DNA of 64,000 nt. Source: JBJGXI01 sp045635475 (GTDB taxonomy: Bacteria; Bacillota; Bacilli; Bacillales; Amphibacillaceae). Both the position numbers and the translations under genes were made by a program. Of this stretch, positions 17,671 to 26,089 are shown piece by piece; the first letter of the stretch is position 1, and each line of letters begins with the position of its first letter. The stretch covers positions 1-64,000 of the forward strand of contig NZ_JBJGXI010000002.1 in NCBI RefSeq assembly GCF_045635475.1, given 5' to 3'. The notes beneath the pieces were generated by a model. It saw only the letters and a list, made by a program, of their open reading frames with translations. It was not told the DNA's origin and did not search any database.

Positions 17671-17680
17671 TAATCATAAC

Positions 17681-17940
17681 AAAAGCGCAGAGCGCCGGTT
17701 AGCGACGTACGGACTGGACTGAACCGCAGGACCAGAGTAGGCTTCGAGGCTTTACATCGCACGAAGAAAATTGTTCTATATTTTCGATGGAGTAAGGAAA
17801 CATGCCCCTGCATAAGGGGTATGTCGACGTTGGACGACGAGTCCGCTTTTAGTCGACCTTTCATAAAACCTGAACCGATGTTGTTATCGTGTCATGAGGT
17901 GAGGGAAGTCTCGCTAGTCGCTGACGCTCGGAGCTGGCCG
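17681..17940 (+). repeat. Family A long structured repeat, copy A2
   Basis: Diverged 260-bp member with the family edges (AAAAGCGCAGAGCGCC..GCTCGGAGCTGG), the CCCCTGCATAAGGGG hairpin and paired GTCGAC boxes. It is longer than the 200-bp copies because an extra segment including module M1 (17758-17787) lies in its first half. It is in the fakA-sdaAB gap; I see no gene in it. Confidence 0.85.
17758..17787 (+). repeat. Small inverted-repeat module M1
   Basis: A 30-bp unit, CGCACGAAGAAAA then a variable centre then ATTTTCGA, whose ends can pair. Also present at 62708-62738 (same orientation) and 62818-62846 (inverted). Here it is embedded in family A copy A2, while the others lie in a family B element. 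Confidence 0.7.
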
Positions 17941-18104
17941 TAGCTAATGATTAATGTTATCCAAAATTAGTATGCTTTATAATTTCCTATGCCATAACAA
18001 AGGCCAGACAACACGCCCGGTCCAATCTTATGATTAACTAAAGTTGAAATAAGACCCGAAGTAATTGGAGAGTGTGCTTGAACCGAGGCATCTATTAAAC
18101 AAAC
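17941..18104. other. Intergenic DNA with an uncertain minus-strand reading frame
   Basis: This stretch after the fakA terminator holds an open minus-strand frame (17967-18152, 61 codons if begun at an ATG inside the fakA 3' end). The last 40 codons read like protein (QAHSPITSGLISTLVNHKIG) but have no start codon or ribosome binding site of their own. I do not recognise it and cannot support a gene; it may be a gene remnant or chance. Confidence 0.3.
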
Positions 18105-18138
18105 AAAGGCCTTCAGCCGTTTAACGGTGAAGGCCTTT
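18105..18138 (-). terminator. Terminator of yloU-fakA
   Basis: Minus-strand hairpin AAAGGCCTTCACCGTT/AACGGCTGAAGGCCTTT with the tail TGTTTGTTTAAT, starting 6 bases after the fakA stop codon. A strong stem with a moderate T-rich tail. Confidence 0.88.
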
Positions 18139-18144
18139 AATAAA

Positions 18145-19815
18145 TTATTCAATTGAGAATATAAAAGAATAGATTGGCTGGTTACCTTTGTGCAACTCGA
18201 TTTCGATGTCAGGATAGTTGCTTTCTATATACGATTGCACCTGTTCCGTCTCTTCATCTGTAGCATCTTCGCCTTGTAATATCGTCATGATCTCATCTTC
18301 ATCAGGGTCGATCATTTCAGTTAGTAGAAGTTGAATCGTTTCTAATTTATCTTTGTTTGTTGCTTTAATTTTGCCATCAGCAAGACCCATAAAATTACCA
18401 TTTTCGATTGTCAAGCCATCTATTTGTGTATCACGAACTGCATATGTTATTTGACCAGTTTTAATATGTTCACTAGCACCTAACATATTTTGTTTATTAT
18501 CCTCTAAAGCCGTTTCTGGGTGGAAAGCTAGTAATGCTGCCATCCCTTGTGGAATCGTCTTCGTAGGAACCACTACAACTTCTTCATCTTCTGCCAATTC
18601 AGCAGATTGATCAGCAGCCATAATAATATTTTTGTTGTTCGGCAAAATAATAACCTTTTTTGCATTTGCTTGTTTAACAGCATCTGTAATATCTTGGGTG
18701 CTTGGGTTCATTGTTTGACCACCTTGGATAACTACTGTAGCACCGAGGCTTTCTAACAATGATTTTAAGCCATCACCCATTGCAACTGTAACAATTCCAT
18801 ATTCAGAGCGTTGCTTCTTTTTAGCGGGTTTAGCCTTTTCACCAACGATCGATGAATGCTGCTCCCTCATATTTTCGATTTTCAAGTTAATCAAGCTACC
18901 AAAGCGTTGGCCTTTTGTTAAAACTTCTCCAGGATATTCGGCATGAATATGAACTTTAATTATTTCTTCATCAGAAACAACCAGAAGTGAGTCTCCATGC
19001 TCACTCAATTCATTTCGAAAAGCCTCTTCATCAAACGGATGATCGGACAACTTTTCTTGTTCGAATTTAACCATAAATTCTGTACAATAACCAAATTCAA
19101 TGTCCTCTGTGCTCATAAAATCTTGCGCTAACTTATGATGCTCGGCATTAACCATTTCGTTCATTTTTTCAGAACTATCGATTCCTGCAGGAAGATCCTC
19201 ACCTTTTAGTGAAGCAAGAAACCCTTCATAAATTGTAACTAAACCTTGTCCACCGCTATCAACTACACCAACTTCTTTTAAAACTGGAAGTAAATCAGGA
19301 GTTCGTTTAAGAGAAGCCTTTGACTCCGCTAATACCCCTTCCATAAAAGTAATAATATCTGGTGTTGTTTCAGCTAGCTCAACTGCTTTTTTCGCTGTAT
19401 CTTTAGCAACCGTCAATATTGTTCCTTCAACTGGTTTAATGACAGCTTTGTAAGCTGTCTTCACGCCTAAGTCTAAGCCTTCAGCAAAATCGGTGGTCGT
19501 TAAGGATGTTTTTCCTTCTACTCCTTTTGCGAACCCTCTAAATAACTGAGACAAAATAACACCTGAATTACCCCTTGCACCCATTAATAAGCCTTTAGCC
19601 AATGCTTGAGCAACAGTTGAAACATGATTAGCGTTTGTATCTTTCACTTCATTAGCACCTGAAGTCATAGAGAGATTCATATTTGTACCCGTATCACCAT
19701 CTGGAACGGGGAAAACGTTTAACGCATCAATCATTTTGGCGTTATTCGTTAAATGGTGTGCTCCTAAGCGTACCATTTGTGCAAATGTAGTTCCATCTAA
19801 CTTTCGTAACGTCAC
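18145..19815 (-). CDS. fakA: Fatty acid kinase catalytic subunit FakA (YloV, DAK/DegV-partner)
   Basis: Phosphorylates exogenous fatty acids bound to a FakB (DegV-family) partner, giving acyl-phosphate for PlsX/PlsY; FakB is not in the window. The 556-aa protein has an N-terminal DAK2/DhaL-like kinase domain (about 1-200: NALNVFPVPDGDTGTNMNLSM with nucleotide/Mg-binding aspartates, and GARGNSGVILSQLFRGFA), a central DAK1-like region and a C-terminal YloV domain (about 330-556). Starts MTLRKLDGTTFAQMVRLG with a good GGAGG site. It is next to yloU, the usual pair. Confidence 0.95.
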   Translation of the reverse strand: MTLRKLDGTTFAQMVRLGAHHLTNNAKMIDALNVFPVPDGDTGTNMNLSMTSGANEVKDTNANHVSTVAQALAKGLLMGARGNSGVILSQLFRGFAKGVEGKTSLTTTDFAEGLDLGVKTAYKAVIKPVEGTILTVAKDTAKKAVELAETTPDIITFMEGVLAESKASLKRTPDLLPVLKEVGVVDSGGQGLVTIYEGFLASLKGEDLPAGIDSSEKMNEMVNAEHHKLAQDFMSTEDIEFGYCTEFMVKFEQEKLSDHPFDEEAFRNELSEHGDSLLVVSDEEIIKVHIHAEYPGEVLTKGQRFGSLINLKIENMREQHSSIVGEKAKPAKKKQRSEYGIVTVAMGDGLKSLLESLGATVVIQGGQTMNPSTQDITDAVKQANAKKVIILPNNKNIIMAADQSAELAEDEEVVVVPTKTIPQGMAALLAFHPETALEDNKQNMLGASEHIKTGQITYAVRDTQIDGLTIENGNFMGLADGKIKATNKDKLETIQLLLTEMIDPDEDEIMTILQGEDATDEETEQVQSYIESNYPDIEIELHKGNQPIYSFIFSIE

Positions 19816-19923
19816 TACTACTTCCTCCTTCTACACTGGTTTTTTATTTTACCCAGTTTACGATCTTAGTCATTAGTGCAAAAAATAAAAGTAATGAAAA
19901 ATATGTGGGTGGGTTTATATTTA

Positions 19924-20283
19924 CTACTGGACAACCCTAACACCTTGAATGTAGATGTTAACCGATTTAATTAGTAAACCCAAAGTCTTGTCTAATGTAT
20001 ATTTAACTTGAGATTGCACATTATTTGCTACTTCTGAAATTTTTGTGCCGTAGCTAACGATAATATACATATCAATATGTAGATCTTCACCATCTTGACG
20101 AACAACGACACCTCTGGAAAAGTTTTCCTTACGCAATATCTCAGCTATACCATCTCTCAGCTGGTTTTTAGATGCCATACCAACAATACCGTAACATTCG
20201 ATTGCAGCACCACCAGCTAGTGTAGCAATTACTTCATTCGTAATAGTGACATGACCATCTTGTGTATTTAATTCAATGGACAT
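19924..20283 (-). CDS. yloU: Asp23/Gls24 family envelope stress protein YloU
   Basis: Small cytosolic/membrane-associated protein of the Asp23/DUF322 family, linked to envelope stress in staphylococci; the exact role of YloU is not established. The 119-aa protein includes the family core VTITNEVIATLAGGAAIECYGIVGMA (about 11-36) and ends NIYIQGVRVVQ. It precedes fakA, with a 108-bp gap that contains no clear terminator, and is transcribed divergently from rpmB. Confidence 0.93.
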   Translation of the reverse strand: MSIELNTQDGHVTITNEVIATLAGGAAIECYGIVGMASKNQLRDGIAEILRKENFSRGVVVRQDGEDLHIDMYIIVSYGTKISEVANNVQSQVKYTLDKTLGLLIKSVNIYIQGVRVVQ

Positions 20284-20325
20284 AAATTAATCCTCCTTGC
20301 TTAAACATAAATTTAAAGTCATTTT

Positions 20326-20353
20326 ACTATATGATTATTAAATATGAAAGCAA
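20326..20353 (-). promoter_or_regulatory. Sigma-A promoter for yloU-fakA
   Basis: TTGCTT (20348-20353), 16-bp spacer, TATAGT (20326-20331) on the minus strand, about 40 bases before the yloU ATG. A second TTGACA lies further upstream (near 20400-20405) but has no well-placed -10 box. Confidence 0.6.
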
Positions 20354-20547
20354 TTACATCTAAACAAAACCCATTTATACAATGGACGAAAACCGCAAAT
20401 CTGTCAAGTAGATATTCTTTATAAATACTATTTTCATTCTTATTGTAATTTCTCACTTCATCCTTTACTTTGTTTATACCACACTATTTATTGTTTACAT
20501 GAATTCTTCCTTTATGATAATAAGTGTAAATTCACCTTAAAGTTTTA
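20354..20547. other. Divergent intergenic region yloU/rpmB, no gene seen
   Basis: A very AT-rich stretch between the two divergent promoters. I see no ORF with a ribosome binding site and no repeat; it may hold upstream promoter elements or part of a leader. Confidence 0.6.
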
Positions 20548-20576
20548 TTGCAATAATCAGGGTCATATGATAAATT
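20548..20576 (+). promoter_or_regulatory. Sigma-A promoter for rpmB
   Basis: TTGCAA (20548-20553), 17-bp spacer, TAAATT (20571-20576), about 40 bases ahead of the rpmB start. Confidence 0.65.
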
Positions 20577-20623
20577 ATATTAGTATGTAAAGATATAACA
20601 GTTGGTAGTAGGAGGGATTTAAC

Positions 20624-20812
20624 ATGGGACGTAAATGTGTTGTAACTGGTCGTAAAACTACTACAGGTAACAACCGTTCACACGCAATGAACGCTAACAA
20701 ACGTCAGTGGAAAGCTAACGTTCAAAAAGTACGCATTCTGGTTGATGGAAAACCGAAGCGTGTTTATGTATCTGCTAGAGCATTGAAATCAGGCAAAGTA
20801 GAACGTGTTTAA
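20624..20812 (+). CDS. rpmB: 50S ribosomal protein L28
   Basis: Structural protein of the large subunit. The 62-aa basic protein MGRKCVVTGRKTTTGNNRSHAMNANKRQWKANVQ is unmistakable; it lacks the four-cysteine zinc set (one Cys only), so it is the zinc-independent form. A strong GGAGGGATTTAAC site precedes the ATG. It is a single-gene plus-strand unit opposite yloU and convergent with spoVM, the arrangement of B. subtilis. Confidence 0.98.
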   Translation: MGRKCVVTGRKTTTGNNRSHAMNANKRQWKANVQKVRILVDGKPKRVYVSARALKSGKVERV

Positions 20813-20823
20813 CACACATATAC

Positions 20824-20855
20824 AAAAAAAGCACCTTAATTAAGGTGCTTTTTTT
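20824..20855. terminator. Bidirectional terminator of rpmB and spoVM
   Basis: A perfect GCACCTTAATTAAGGTGC stem flanked by A-run and T-run on both sides, lying between the convergent rpmB (+) and spoVM (-) genes; it ends 2 bases before the spoVM stop codon. Confidence 0.93.
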
Positions 20856-20856
20856 G

Positions 20857-20937
20857 TTAGTCTTTTTTAAATGTACCGATAATAGCACGAACAAAGCCAC
20901 CAATGAACCTCGGGAGTTTAAAGGTATAAAATTTCAT
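20857..20937 (-). CDS. spoVM: Stage V sporulation protein M, SpoVM
   Basis: A 26-residue amphipathic peptide that marks the convex forespore membrane and recruits the spore-coat ATPase SpoIVA. The translation MKFYTFKLPRFIGGFVRAII followed by GTFKKD aligns over its full length with the B. subtilis peptide (MKFYTIKLPKFLGGIVRAML, then GSFRKD), including the central proline and Gly-Gly. A strong GAGGAGGGGGATCTC ribosome binding site precedes the ATG. It lies between thiN and rpmB, the syntenic position. It is too short for most gene callers. Confidence 0.95.
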   Translation of the reverse strand: MKFYTFKLPRFIGGFVRAIIGTFKKD

Positions 20938-20985
20938 GAGATCCCCCTCCTCTTTTCCGAATAGCAATAAAATCGCCTACAAATT

Positions 20986-21012
20986 ATTCTATGTTATGAA
21001 CCCTAAATAAGT
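20986..21012 (-). promoter_or_regulatory. Possible sigma-E promoter of spoVM
   Basis: On the minus strand CATAGAAT (20986-20993) resembles the sigma-E -10 consensus CATACAAT. ACTTATT (21006-21012), 12 bp upstream, partly matches the -35 consensus. The position, overlapping the thiN stop about 50 bases before spoVM, fits mother-cell expression. The short spacer lowers confidence. Confidence 0.4.
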
Positions 21013-21656
21013 ACATCACGGCTCTTTATTACTATTAATATGCCTTCGTTAAAAGAAAAAGTACCTTTTTCTCTAATAAGCTTATTGGAAACACAAAGAG
21101 TTGAACCCCAAGTAACCGTTGTATTGTTTAACGGATAGAAGAAACCTTCTAATGATAACTGCGTAACCTCTTTAGAAAATGGAATAAAAGAGATATGAGG
21201 ATAACTAGACTCATTAGTAAGCTCATATTCCCCTGCTTGTACCAATTCCATCCAATTACCTTTATCAACTATAATCCCTTTTATAGATTGTTGTAATAGT
21301 CTATAAAGGAGTTGAATCGCTGCCATACTGTGATCTATTCTTCCACCAGTCACCCCAAACAATAACAACTTATCCGCCTTTTGTTCGATCGCTTTTATTA
21401 CAGCTAATTCTAAATCAGTTTCATCCTTTTCTGCTGGAAACTCTTGATAAATTCTTGAATTTTTTTTAATTAACGCTTTCTCAACTGCGGACACTGAATC
21501 AAAATCACCAATCGCCACGTCAGGAGTAACTCCTTGTTCAATAATATGGAGTACTCCTCGATCAGATCCAATCCAACAGGATACTTTGTCCTTATATTGG
21601 TGCAAGTCAGGAATAAGATCTTTTGGCCCACCGCCAACTATCGCAACATATGACAT
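21003..21656 (-). CDS. thiN: Thiamine pyrophosphokinase ThiN
   Basis: Converts thiamine plus ATP to thiamine pyrophosphate. The 217-aa protein starts MSYVAIVGGGPKDLIP; IGDFDSVSAVE and EFPAEKDETDLELAVIKA carry the acidic Mg/ATP ligands, and GVTGGRIDHSMAAIQLL the substrate site. The start at 21656 is preceded by AAAGGA; an in-frame GTG six codons earlier overlaps that site and is rejected. Last gene of the prpC-prkC-rsgA-rpe-thiN unit. Confidence 0.94.
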   Translation of the reverse strand: MSYVAIVGGGPKDLIPDLHQYKDKVSCWIGSDRGVLHIIEQGVTPDVAIGDFDSVSAVEKALIKKNSRIYQEFPAEKDETDLELAVIKAIEQKADKLLLFGVTGGRIDHSMAAIQLLYRLLQQSIKGIIVDKGNWMELVQAGEYELTNESSYPHISFIPFSKEVTQLSLEGFFYPLNNTTVTWGSTLCVSNKLIREKGTFSFNEGILIVIKSRDVLI

Positions 21657-21707
21657 TGATTTGCATCCTTTCACATACTTGTTGCACGAAAAATGTATCA
21701 GTTTAAC

Positions 21708-22355
21708 TTAGCTATTTCGAATATCCTTAATCGCTTGCTTACGATTTTTTTGATTAAAAATAGCATTACCTGCTACTAGTACATTTGCGCCTGCTCGCTT
21801 ACACAAAACAGCAGTCTCGTCATTAACTCCACCATCTACTTCAATTTCAAAATTAAGATTCAGTTCATCTCTCCAACCAGCAACTGTTTCAATCTTAGAG
21901 ATCACAGATTGGATAAATGACTGACCTCCAAAGCCAGGATTTACCGTCATTAATAAAACCATGTCAATATCAGTTAAAATAGATTTAATAGATTCTGCAG
22001 GTGTTGCAGGATTAAGTACTACTCCTGCACGGATTCCAGAATCCTTGATTAACTGAATGGTACGATGTAGATGTTTGCATGTTTCCTGGTGAACAGTAAT
22101 AATGTCTGCTCCTGCTTCAACGAACTCTGAAATATATAAATCTGGATTTTCAATCATTAAATGGACGTCGAGTGGTAATTTGGTTATTGGTCTAATCGAA
22201 CGCACGACTAATGGACCAATCGTAATATTAGGAACAAAGTGGCCGTCCATAACATCAACATGAATATAGTCTGCTCCACCAGCTTCGACGTCAGCAATCT
22301 CCTCTTTCAGGATAGAAAAATCTGCCGAAAGAATGGAAGGTGCGATTTTAGTCAT
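21708..22355 (-). CDS. rpe: Ribulose-phosphate 3-epimerase
   Basis: Pentose-phosphate pathway TIM barrel interconverting ribulose-5-P and xylulose-5-P. The 215-aa protein has APSILSADFSIL, the metal ligands in YIHVDVMDGHFVPNIT and LDVHLMIENPD, and the C-terminal EVDGGVNDETA plus GANVLVAGNAIF. It lies 2 bp downstream of rsgA. Confidence 0.97.
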   Translation of the reverse strand: MTKIAPSILSADFSILKEEIADVEAGGADYIHVDVMDGHFVPNITIGPLVVRSIRPITKLPLDVHLMIENPDLYISEFVEAGADIITVHQETCKHLHRTIQLIKDSGIRAGVVLNPATPAESIKSILTDIDMVLLMTVNPGFGGQSFIQSVISKIETVAGWRDELNLNFEIEVDGGVNDETAVLCKRAGANVLVAGNAIFNQKNRKQAIKDIRNS

Positions 22356-22357
22356 GC

Positions 22358-23239
22358 TTAATACCTCGGCTTTCTATTTTGAATTTCTTCATAAAACTGT
22401 AAGTAATGCTCATATCGATAATCAGGGATTTCTTCAGCATCAACAGCTGCTTTAACCGCACACTTAGGTTCTCGATTATGCATACACCCTCTGAATTTAC
22501 AATCATTTTGACGCTCACGCATCTCTGGAAAACAAGATGGTAATGATTCTAACTCAATTTCATTAAATTCTAATGAGCTAAAACCAGGTGTATCTGCAAC
22601 TAATCCTTCATTAACCTCTATTAATTCTACATGCCGCGTTGTATGCTTACCTCTTCCTAAGCTTATCGAAATTTCATTTGTTTCTAAACTTAACAGCGGA
22701 TTAAGAGCATTTAGTAATGAAGATTTCCCCACACCTGACTGTCCAGCAATTACCGATATTTTTCCTTTTAATAGCTTTATGGCTTGTTCTAGTTGATCTG
22801 GCTTTTTGGTTGATAATAGTTGAACTGGATATCCCAATTTCTCATAATCAGCCTGATATTGTTCAATAACCGAAAGTTCATCATCTCCAATTGCATCCAT
22901 TTTAGTAATGAAAATGACAGGGTCAATATGTTTCGATTCAATCAGCACTAAGAATCTGTCTAGTAACAAGGAACTAAAATCTGGTTGTGTAGCTGACACA
23001 ACAATAATCGCCTGATCAATATTTGCAATCGGTGGACGTACTAATTCATTTTTCCTAGGCATTACGTCAGTAATATACCCTTCACCAGGATTGCTTTCAT
23101 CAAATTCAACATTGTCACCAACAAGAGGGTTAACTTTATTTTTTCTAAAGACCCCTCTCCCTCGACACTGATATTGAGATACACCTGTATCAACATAATA
23201 AAATCCACTTAAAGCTTTAATTATTCTTCCTGTTGCCAT
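22358..23239 (-). CDS. rsgA: Ribosome small-subunit-dependent GTPase RsgA
   Basis: Circularly permuted GTPase that checks late 30S assembly. The 293-aa protein has an N-terminal OB fold (about 1-70), G motifs in permuted order (TKMDAIGDDE as G4, then GQSGVGKSSLLNAL as the P-loop and DTPGFSSLEF) and a C-terminal zinc site CKFRGCMHNREPKC. It follows prkC by 4 bp; B. subtilis keeps the same order, and the homologue there is a PrkC substrate. Confidence 0.97.
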   Translation of the reverse strand: MATGRIIKALSGFYYVDTGVSQYQCRGRGVFRKNKVNPLVGDNVEFDESNPGEGYITDVMPRKNELVRPPIANIDQAIIVVSATQPDFSSLLLDRFLVLIESKHIDPVIFITKMDAIGDDELSVIEQYQADYEKLGYPVQLLSTKKPDQLEQAIKLLKGKISVIAGQSGVGKSSLLNALNPLLSLETNEISISLGRGKHTTRHVELIEVNEGLVADTPGFSSLEFNEIELESLPSCFPEMRERQNDCKFRGCMHNREPKCAVKAAVDAEEIPDYRYEHYLQFYEEIQNRKPRY

Positions 23240-23243
23240 TTAT

Positions 23244-25229
23244 TTAATCACCTGCCACATCCTCATAACTAATTGTCTCGCTTTCAAAGACATTTCCATC
23301 TCGCATTACCCTGTATTCAGCGTTTCCATTTGGCTGGATGGTTAAACTTAAGGTGAAATCTGTTTGTTCCATAATGGTAACCTGCCTTACTATTTCATCA
23401 TTACGATTCATGTCTGTAACATAAATAATTATCTCTTGCCCTTGTGGATCTTGTTGTGTATCTTCTCCATCCTGCTGCGCTGGTTCGTAAGGTACAGTAA
23501 CTGTTACAGGATGTGTAATCGGTGGCTTTTCCTCGGGTCCTAGTGAGACTACAACCTCAACCACAGAGCCTTTTTCTACTTCAGATAGTGCCCTCGGTTC
23601 TTGACTAATAACTTGTCCTTCTTCGTATTCTTCTGAATACTGTTCATCTACTACCTTCACAGAAAGATCTTCTCTTGTTAAATAATCACTCGCATCTTTT
23701 ACTGACATGCCTACAAGTTGACTTAGTGTAACTCTTTCTCTTCCTCTACTTACTTCGAAAATAACATTCGTTTCACCTGGCACAACATTCGCACCTGGTT
23801 GCGGATGAAGCTGTTTAATAATTTCTCCTTCTGGCTGATCGGAAAATTGCTCATTAGAAATCACTGTATACCCAGATTGTTGTAACAAACGTTGAACCTG
23901 ACTAAAGTCCTGTCCAACATAATCATCAAAAGCAATTGTCTGTTTTCCTTGGCTCGTAAATAAAAGTACTTCCGATCCCTCAATTACAGTTATTCCAGCC
24001 TTTGGATCACTACTTACGACATAGCCTTCTGGGATTTCTTCAGAATACACCGACTCAGACTCCACCTCTAAGCCTAAATTTCTTAATTCATCAGATGCTT
24101 CTTCATATTCTAATTCAATTACATCTGGTATCTCAATTTCATCTGGCTGCAATAGGCTCGGAATGATAAATAACGCAGCTATTATTGCACCTAACAATAC
24201 GACAATACTAGTCGTAATCCAGATGGCAAGTTTTTTCTTCTTCTTTTTTTTCTTTTCATTTACTAAATCATTTCCATTTCCTGATCGAACAATCGTGTCT
24301 TCTTTCAGGTTATTGTGTTGTTTCAAATTGTCATCTGTAATGATCGGAATTGCTTTTGTTAATTCACCACTATCCTCTGGTGGAGAATATGGATTCTCAT
24401 TAATCCTCTCGGGACTTAGAGCTGTGTTCAAGTCATCTTCAATTTCATAGACATGTTCATACCGATGGAATGGATCTTTTGATGTTGCCTTTAAAACAAT
24501 ATTTTCAACACTTTGTGGTAGATTTGGGTTCCATCTTCTAATACTAGGCGTATTAGACTGCAAGTGTTTGAGTGCAATTGAAACGGCCGATTGACCAGAG
24601 AATGGCAACCTACCAGAAAGCAATTCAAATAATACAATGCCCAGAGAATATACATCTGATTTTTTTGTTGCCATACCACCTCTTGCTTGTTCTGGTGATA
24701 AGTAGTGCACCGATCCTAACACAGAATTTGTTTGCGTTAATGACGTAGCACTCAATGCAACGGCAATACCAAAATCAGTAACTTTAACTTGACCATATGG
24801 GTCAATTAGTATATTTTGAGGCTTTATATCTCGGTGTACAATTTCATTTGCGTGTGCATGTGTTATCGCAGATGTAATTTGTTTCATTATATCGATGGCT
24901 TCTTCTACTTCGATTGGTCCATACGTTTGTATATACTTTTTTAATGTCATGCCATCGATATATTCCATTACCATATAATAAATGCCGTCTTCTTCTCCAA
25001 CATCAAAAATACTGACAATATTTGGATGAGAAAGACTTGTAGCTGATTGAGCCTCACGGTGAAAACGCGCAATAAATTCTTCATCGTTTGCATATTCCAA
25101 TCGTAATACTTTGATTGCTACTTCTCGTTCCAAAATGATGTCGGTAGCTAGGTACACATTTGCCATACCGCCTCCGCCAATCATTTTACGAATCTTATAT
25201 CGTTCATTTAAGGTTCTTCCTTCTAACAC
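23244..25229 (-). CDS. prkC: PASTA-domain serine/threonine kinase PrkC
   Basis: Membrane kinase that senses muropeptides and, in B. subtilis, triggers spore germination and phosphorylates translation factors. The 661-aa protein has a cytosolic kinase domain (1-270: GGGGMANV at 18-25, Lys40, HRDIKPQN at 132-139, DFG at 152-154), a lysine-rich juxtamembrane stretch, one transmembrane helix (about 334-357), then three PASTA repeats (about 362-565) and a C-terminal beta domain (about 575-661). It begins with GTG, which shares one base with the TAG stop of prpC, indicating translational coupling with its phosphatase. Confidence 0.97.
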   Translation of the reverse strand: MLEGRTLNERYKIRKMIGGGGMANVYLATDIILEREVAIKVLRLEYANDEEFIARFHREAQSATSLSHPNIVSIFDVGEEDGIYYMVMEYIDGMTLKKYIQTYGPIEVEEAIDIMKQITSAITHAHANEIVHRDIKPQNILIDPYGQVKVTDFGIAVALSATSLTQTNSVLGSVHYLSPEQARGGMATKKSDVYSLGIVLFELLSGRLPFSGQSAVSIALKHLQSNTPSIRRWNPNLPQSVENIVLKATSKDPFHRYEHVYEIEDDLNTALSPERINENPYSPPEDSGELTKAIPIITDDNLKQHNNLKEDTIVRSGNGNDLVNEKKKKKKKKLAIWITTSIVVLLGAIIAALFIIPSLLQPDEIEIPDVIELEYEEASDELRNLGLEVESESVYSEEIPEGYVVSSDPKAGITVIEGSEVLLFTSQGKQTIAFDDYVGQDFSQVQRLLQQSGYTVISNEQFSDQPEGEIIKQLHPQPGANVVPGETNVIFEVSRGRERVTLSQLVGMSVKDASDYLTREDLSVKVVDEQYSEEYEEGQVISQEPRALSEVEKGSVVEVVVSLGPEEKPPITHPVTVTVPYEPAQQDGEDTQQDPQGQEIIIYVTDMNRNDEIVRQVTIMEQTDFTLSLTIQPNGNAEYRVMRDGNVFESETISYEDVAGD

Positions 25230-25990
25230 TATGACACACCTTCTTCCGCTGTATCTAGACCATCATAGTGTACGAGCGCAATGGATATATTATCTTCCCC
25301 ACCACGTTCATTAGCAAGACTAATAAACTGATTAGCTACATCTTCTAAATTGCTAGGGGATTTCACCTTTTCTGAGAGTTCCTCATCATTAATCTTGTTA
25401 GAAAGTCCATCAGAACATAACAAAAGAAGATCATCCTTCTCCCAGCCTATTGAACGCACATCTGCTTCCACGTGTTGTTCTGTTCCTAGTGCTTTTAAGA
25501 GGACGTTTTTTCGTGGATGATGTTCAGCATCGTCTTTAGATATTTGTCCTGATCGAACCAATTCATTGACTAATGAATGGTCCTCTGTAATTTGCTGAAA
25601 GCCTTGGTTATTTTGTAAATAACAGCGACTATCTCCGATATGGGCAATGGTTATATACTCACTAGTACAAATCGCAGCCACTATTGTGGTACCCATACCC
25701 ATACAATCCTCATGCTCCTGGGCATAGTTAAATAAGTTTTGATTAATTTCAGAAATACTATCTTTCAACCACACCTCAGTATCTTCTGGCAACAACAATT
25801 CTTCTGATTTTTGCCACTTCTCGCTAAGTGATGTGATCGCCATTTTACTAGCAACATCACCAGCTTTATGACCACCCATTCCGTCGGCAATAACTACCAA
25901 CACCTGCTTGTGAGCATTAATAAAAACACCACCAGCATCCTCATTATGACTTCTCACCTGACCTGTATCAGTCATAAAGTAAGTATTCAT
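25229..25990 (-). CDS. prpC: PP2C-type protein phosphatase PrpC
   Basis: Mn-dependent phosphatase that reverses PrkC phosphorylation. The 253-aa protein shows the PP2C metal motifs: SHNEDAGGVF (about 14), VIADGMGGHKAGDVAS (about 33-48), IAHIGDSRCYL (about 130), LLLCSDGLSNKI (about 190) and GGEDNISIAL near the C-terminus. GGGGTG precedes the ATG. It is first in the prpC-prkC-rsgA-rpe-thiN unit. The B. subtilis gene rlmN, expected just upstream, is not here. Confidence 0.96.
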   Translation of the reverse strand: MNTYFMTDTGQVRSHNEDAGGVFINAHKQVLVVIADGMGGHKAGDVASKMAITSLSEKWQKSEELLLPEDTEVWLKDSISEINQNLFNYAQEHEDCMGMGTTIVAAICTSEYITIAHIGDSRCYLQNNQGFQQITEDHSLVNELVRSGQISKDDAEHHPRKNVLLKALGTEQHVEADVRSIGWEKDDLLLLCSDGLSNKINDEELSEKVKSPSNLEDVANQFISLANERGGEDNISIALVHYDGLDTAEEGVS

Positions 25991-26089
25991 TCACTCACCC
26001 CGTCTCTCCTTAACACTCGATAACTTTTCCATAGATCATTGGCATTCTACCAGTTATACTTATTCCAATTGTATAAACAGTTATCTCCC

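Noticed and set aside
17634..17864. 76-codon minus-strand frame in the fakA-sdaAB gap
   Set aside because: It runs through repeat A2 and the sdaAB promoter; not preserved in the other copies of the repeat.
20400..20405. Perfect TTGACA upstream of yloU as a promoter
   Set aside because: No -10 box lies at 16-18 bp; the TTGCTT/TATAGT pair closer to the gene is better.
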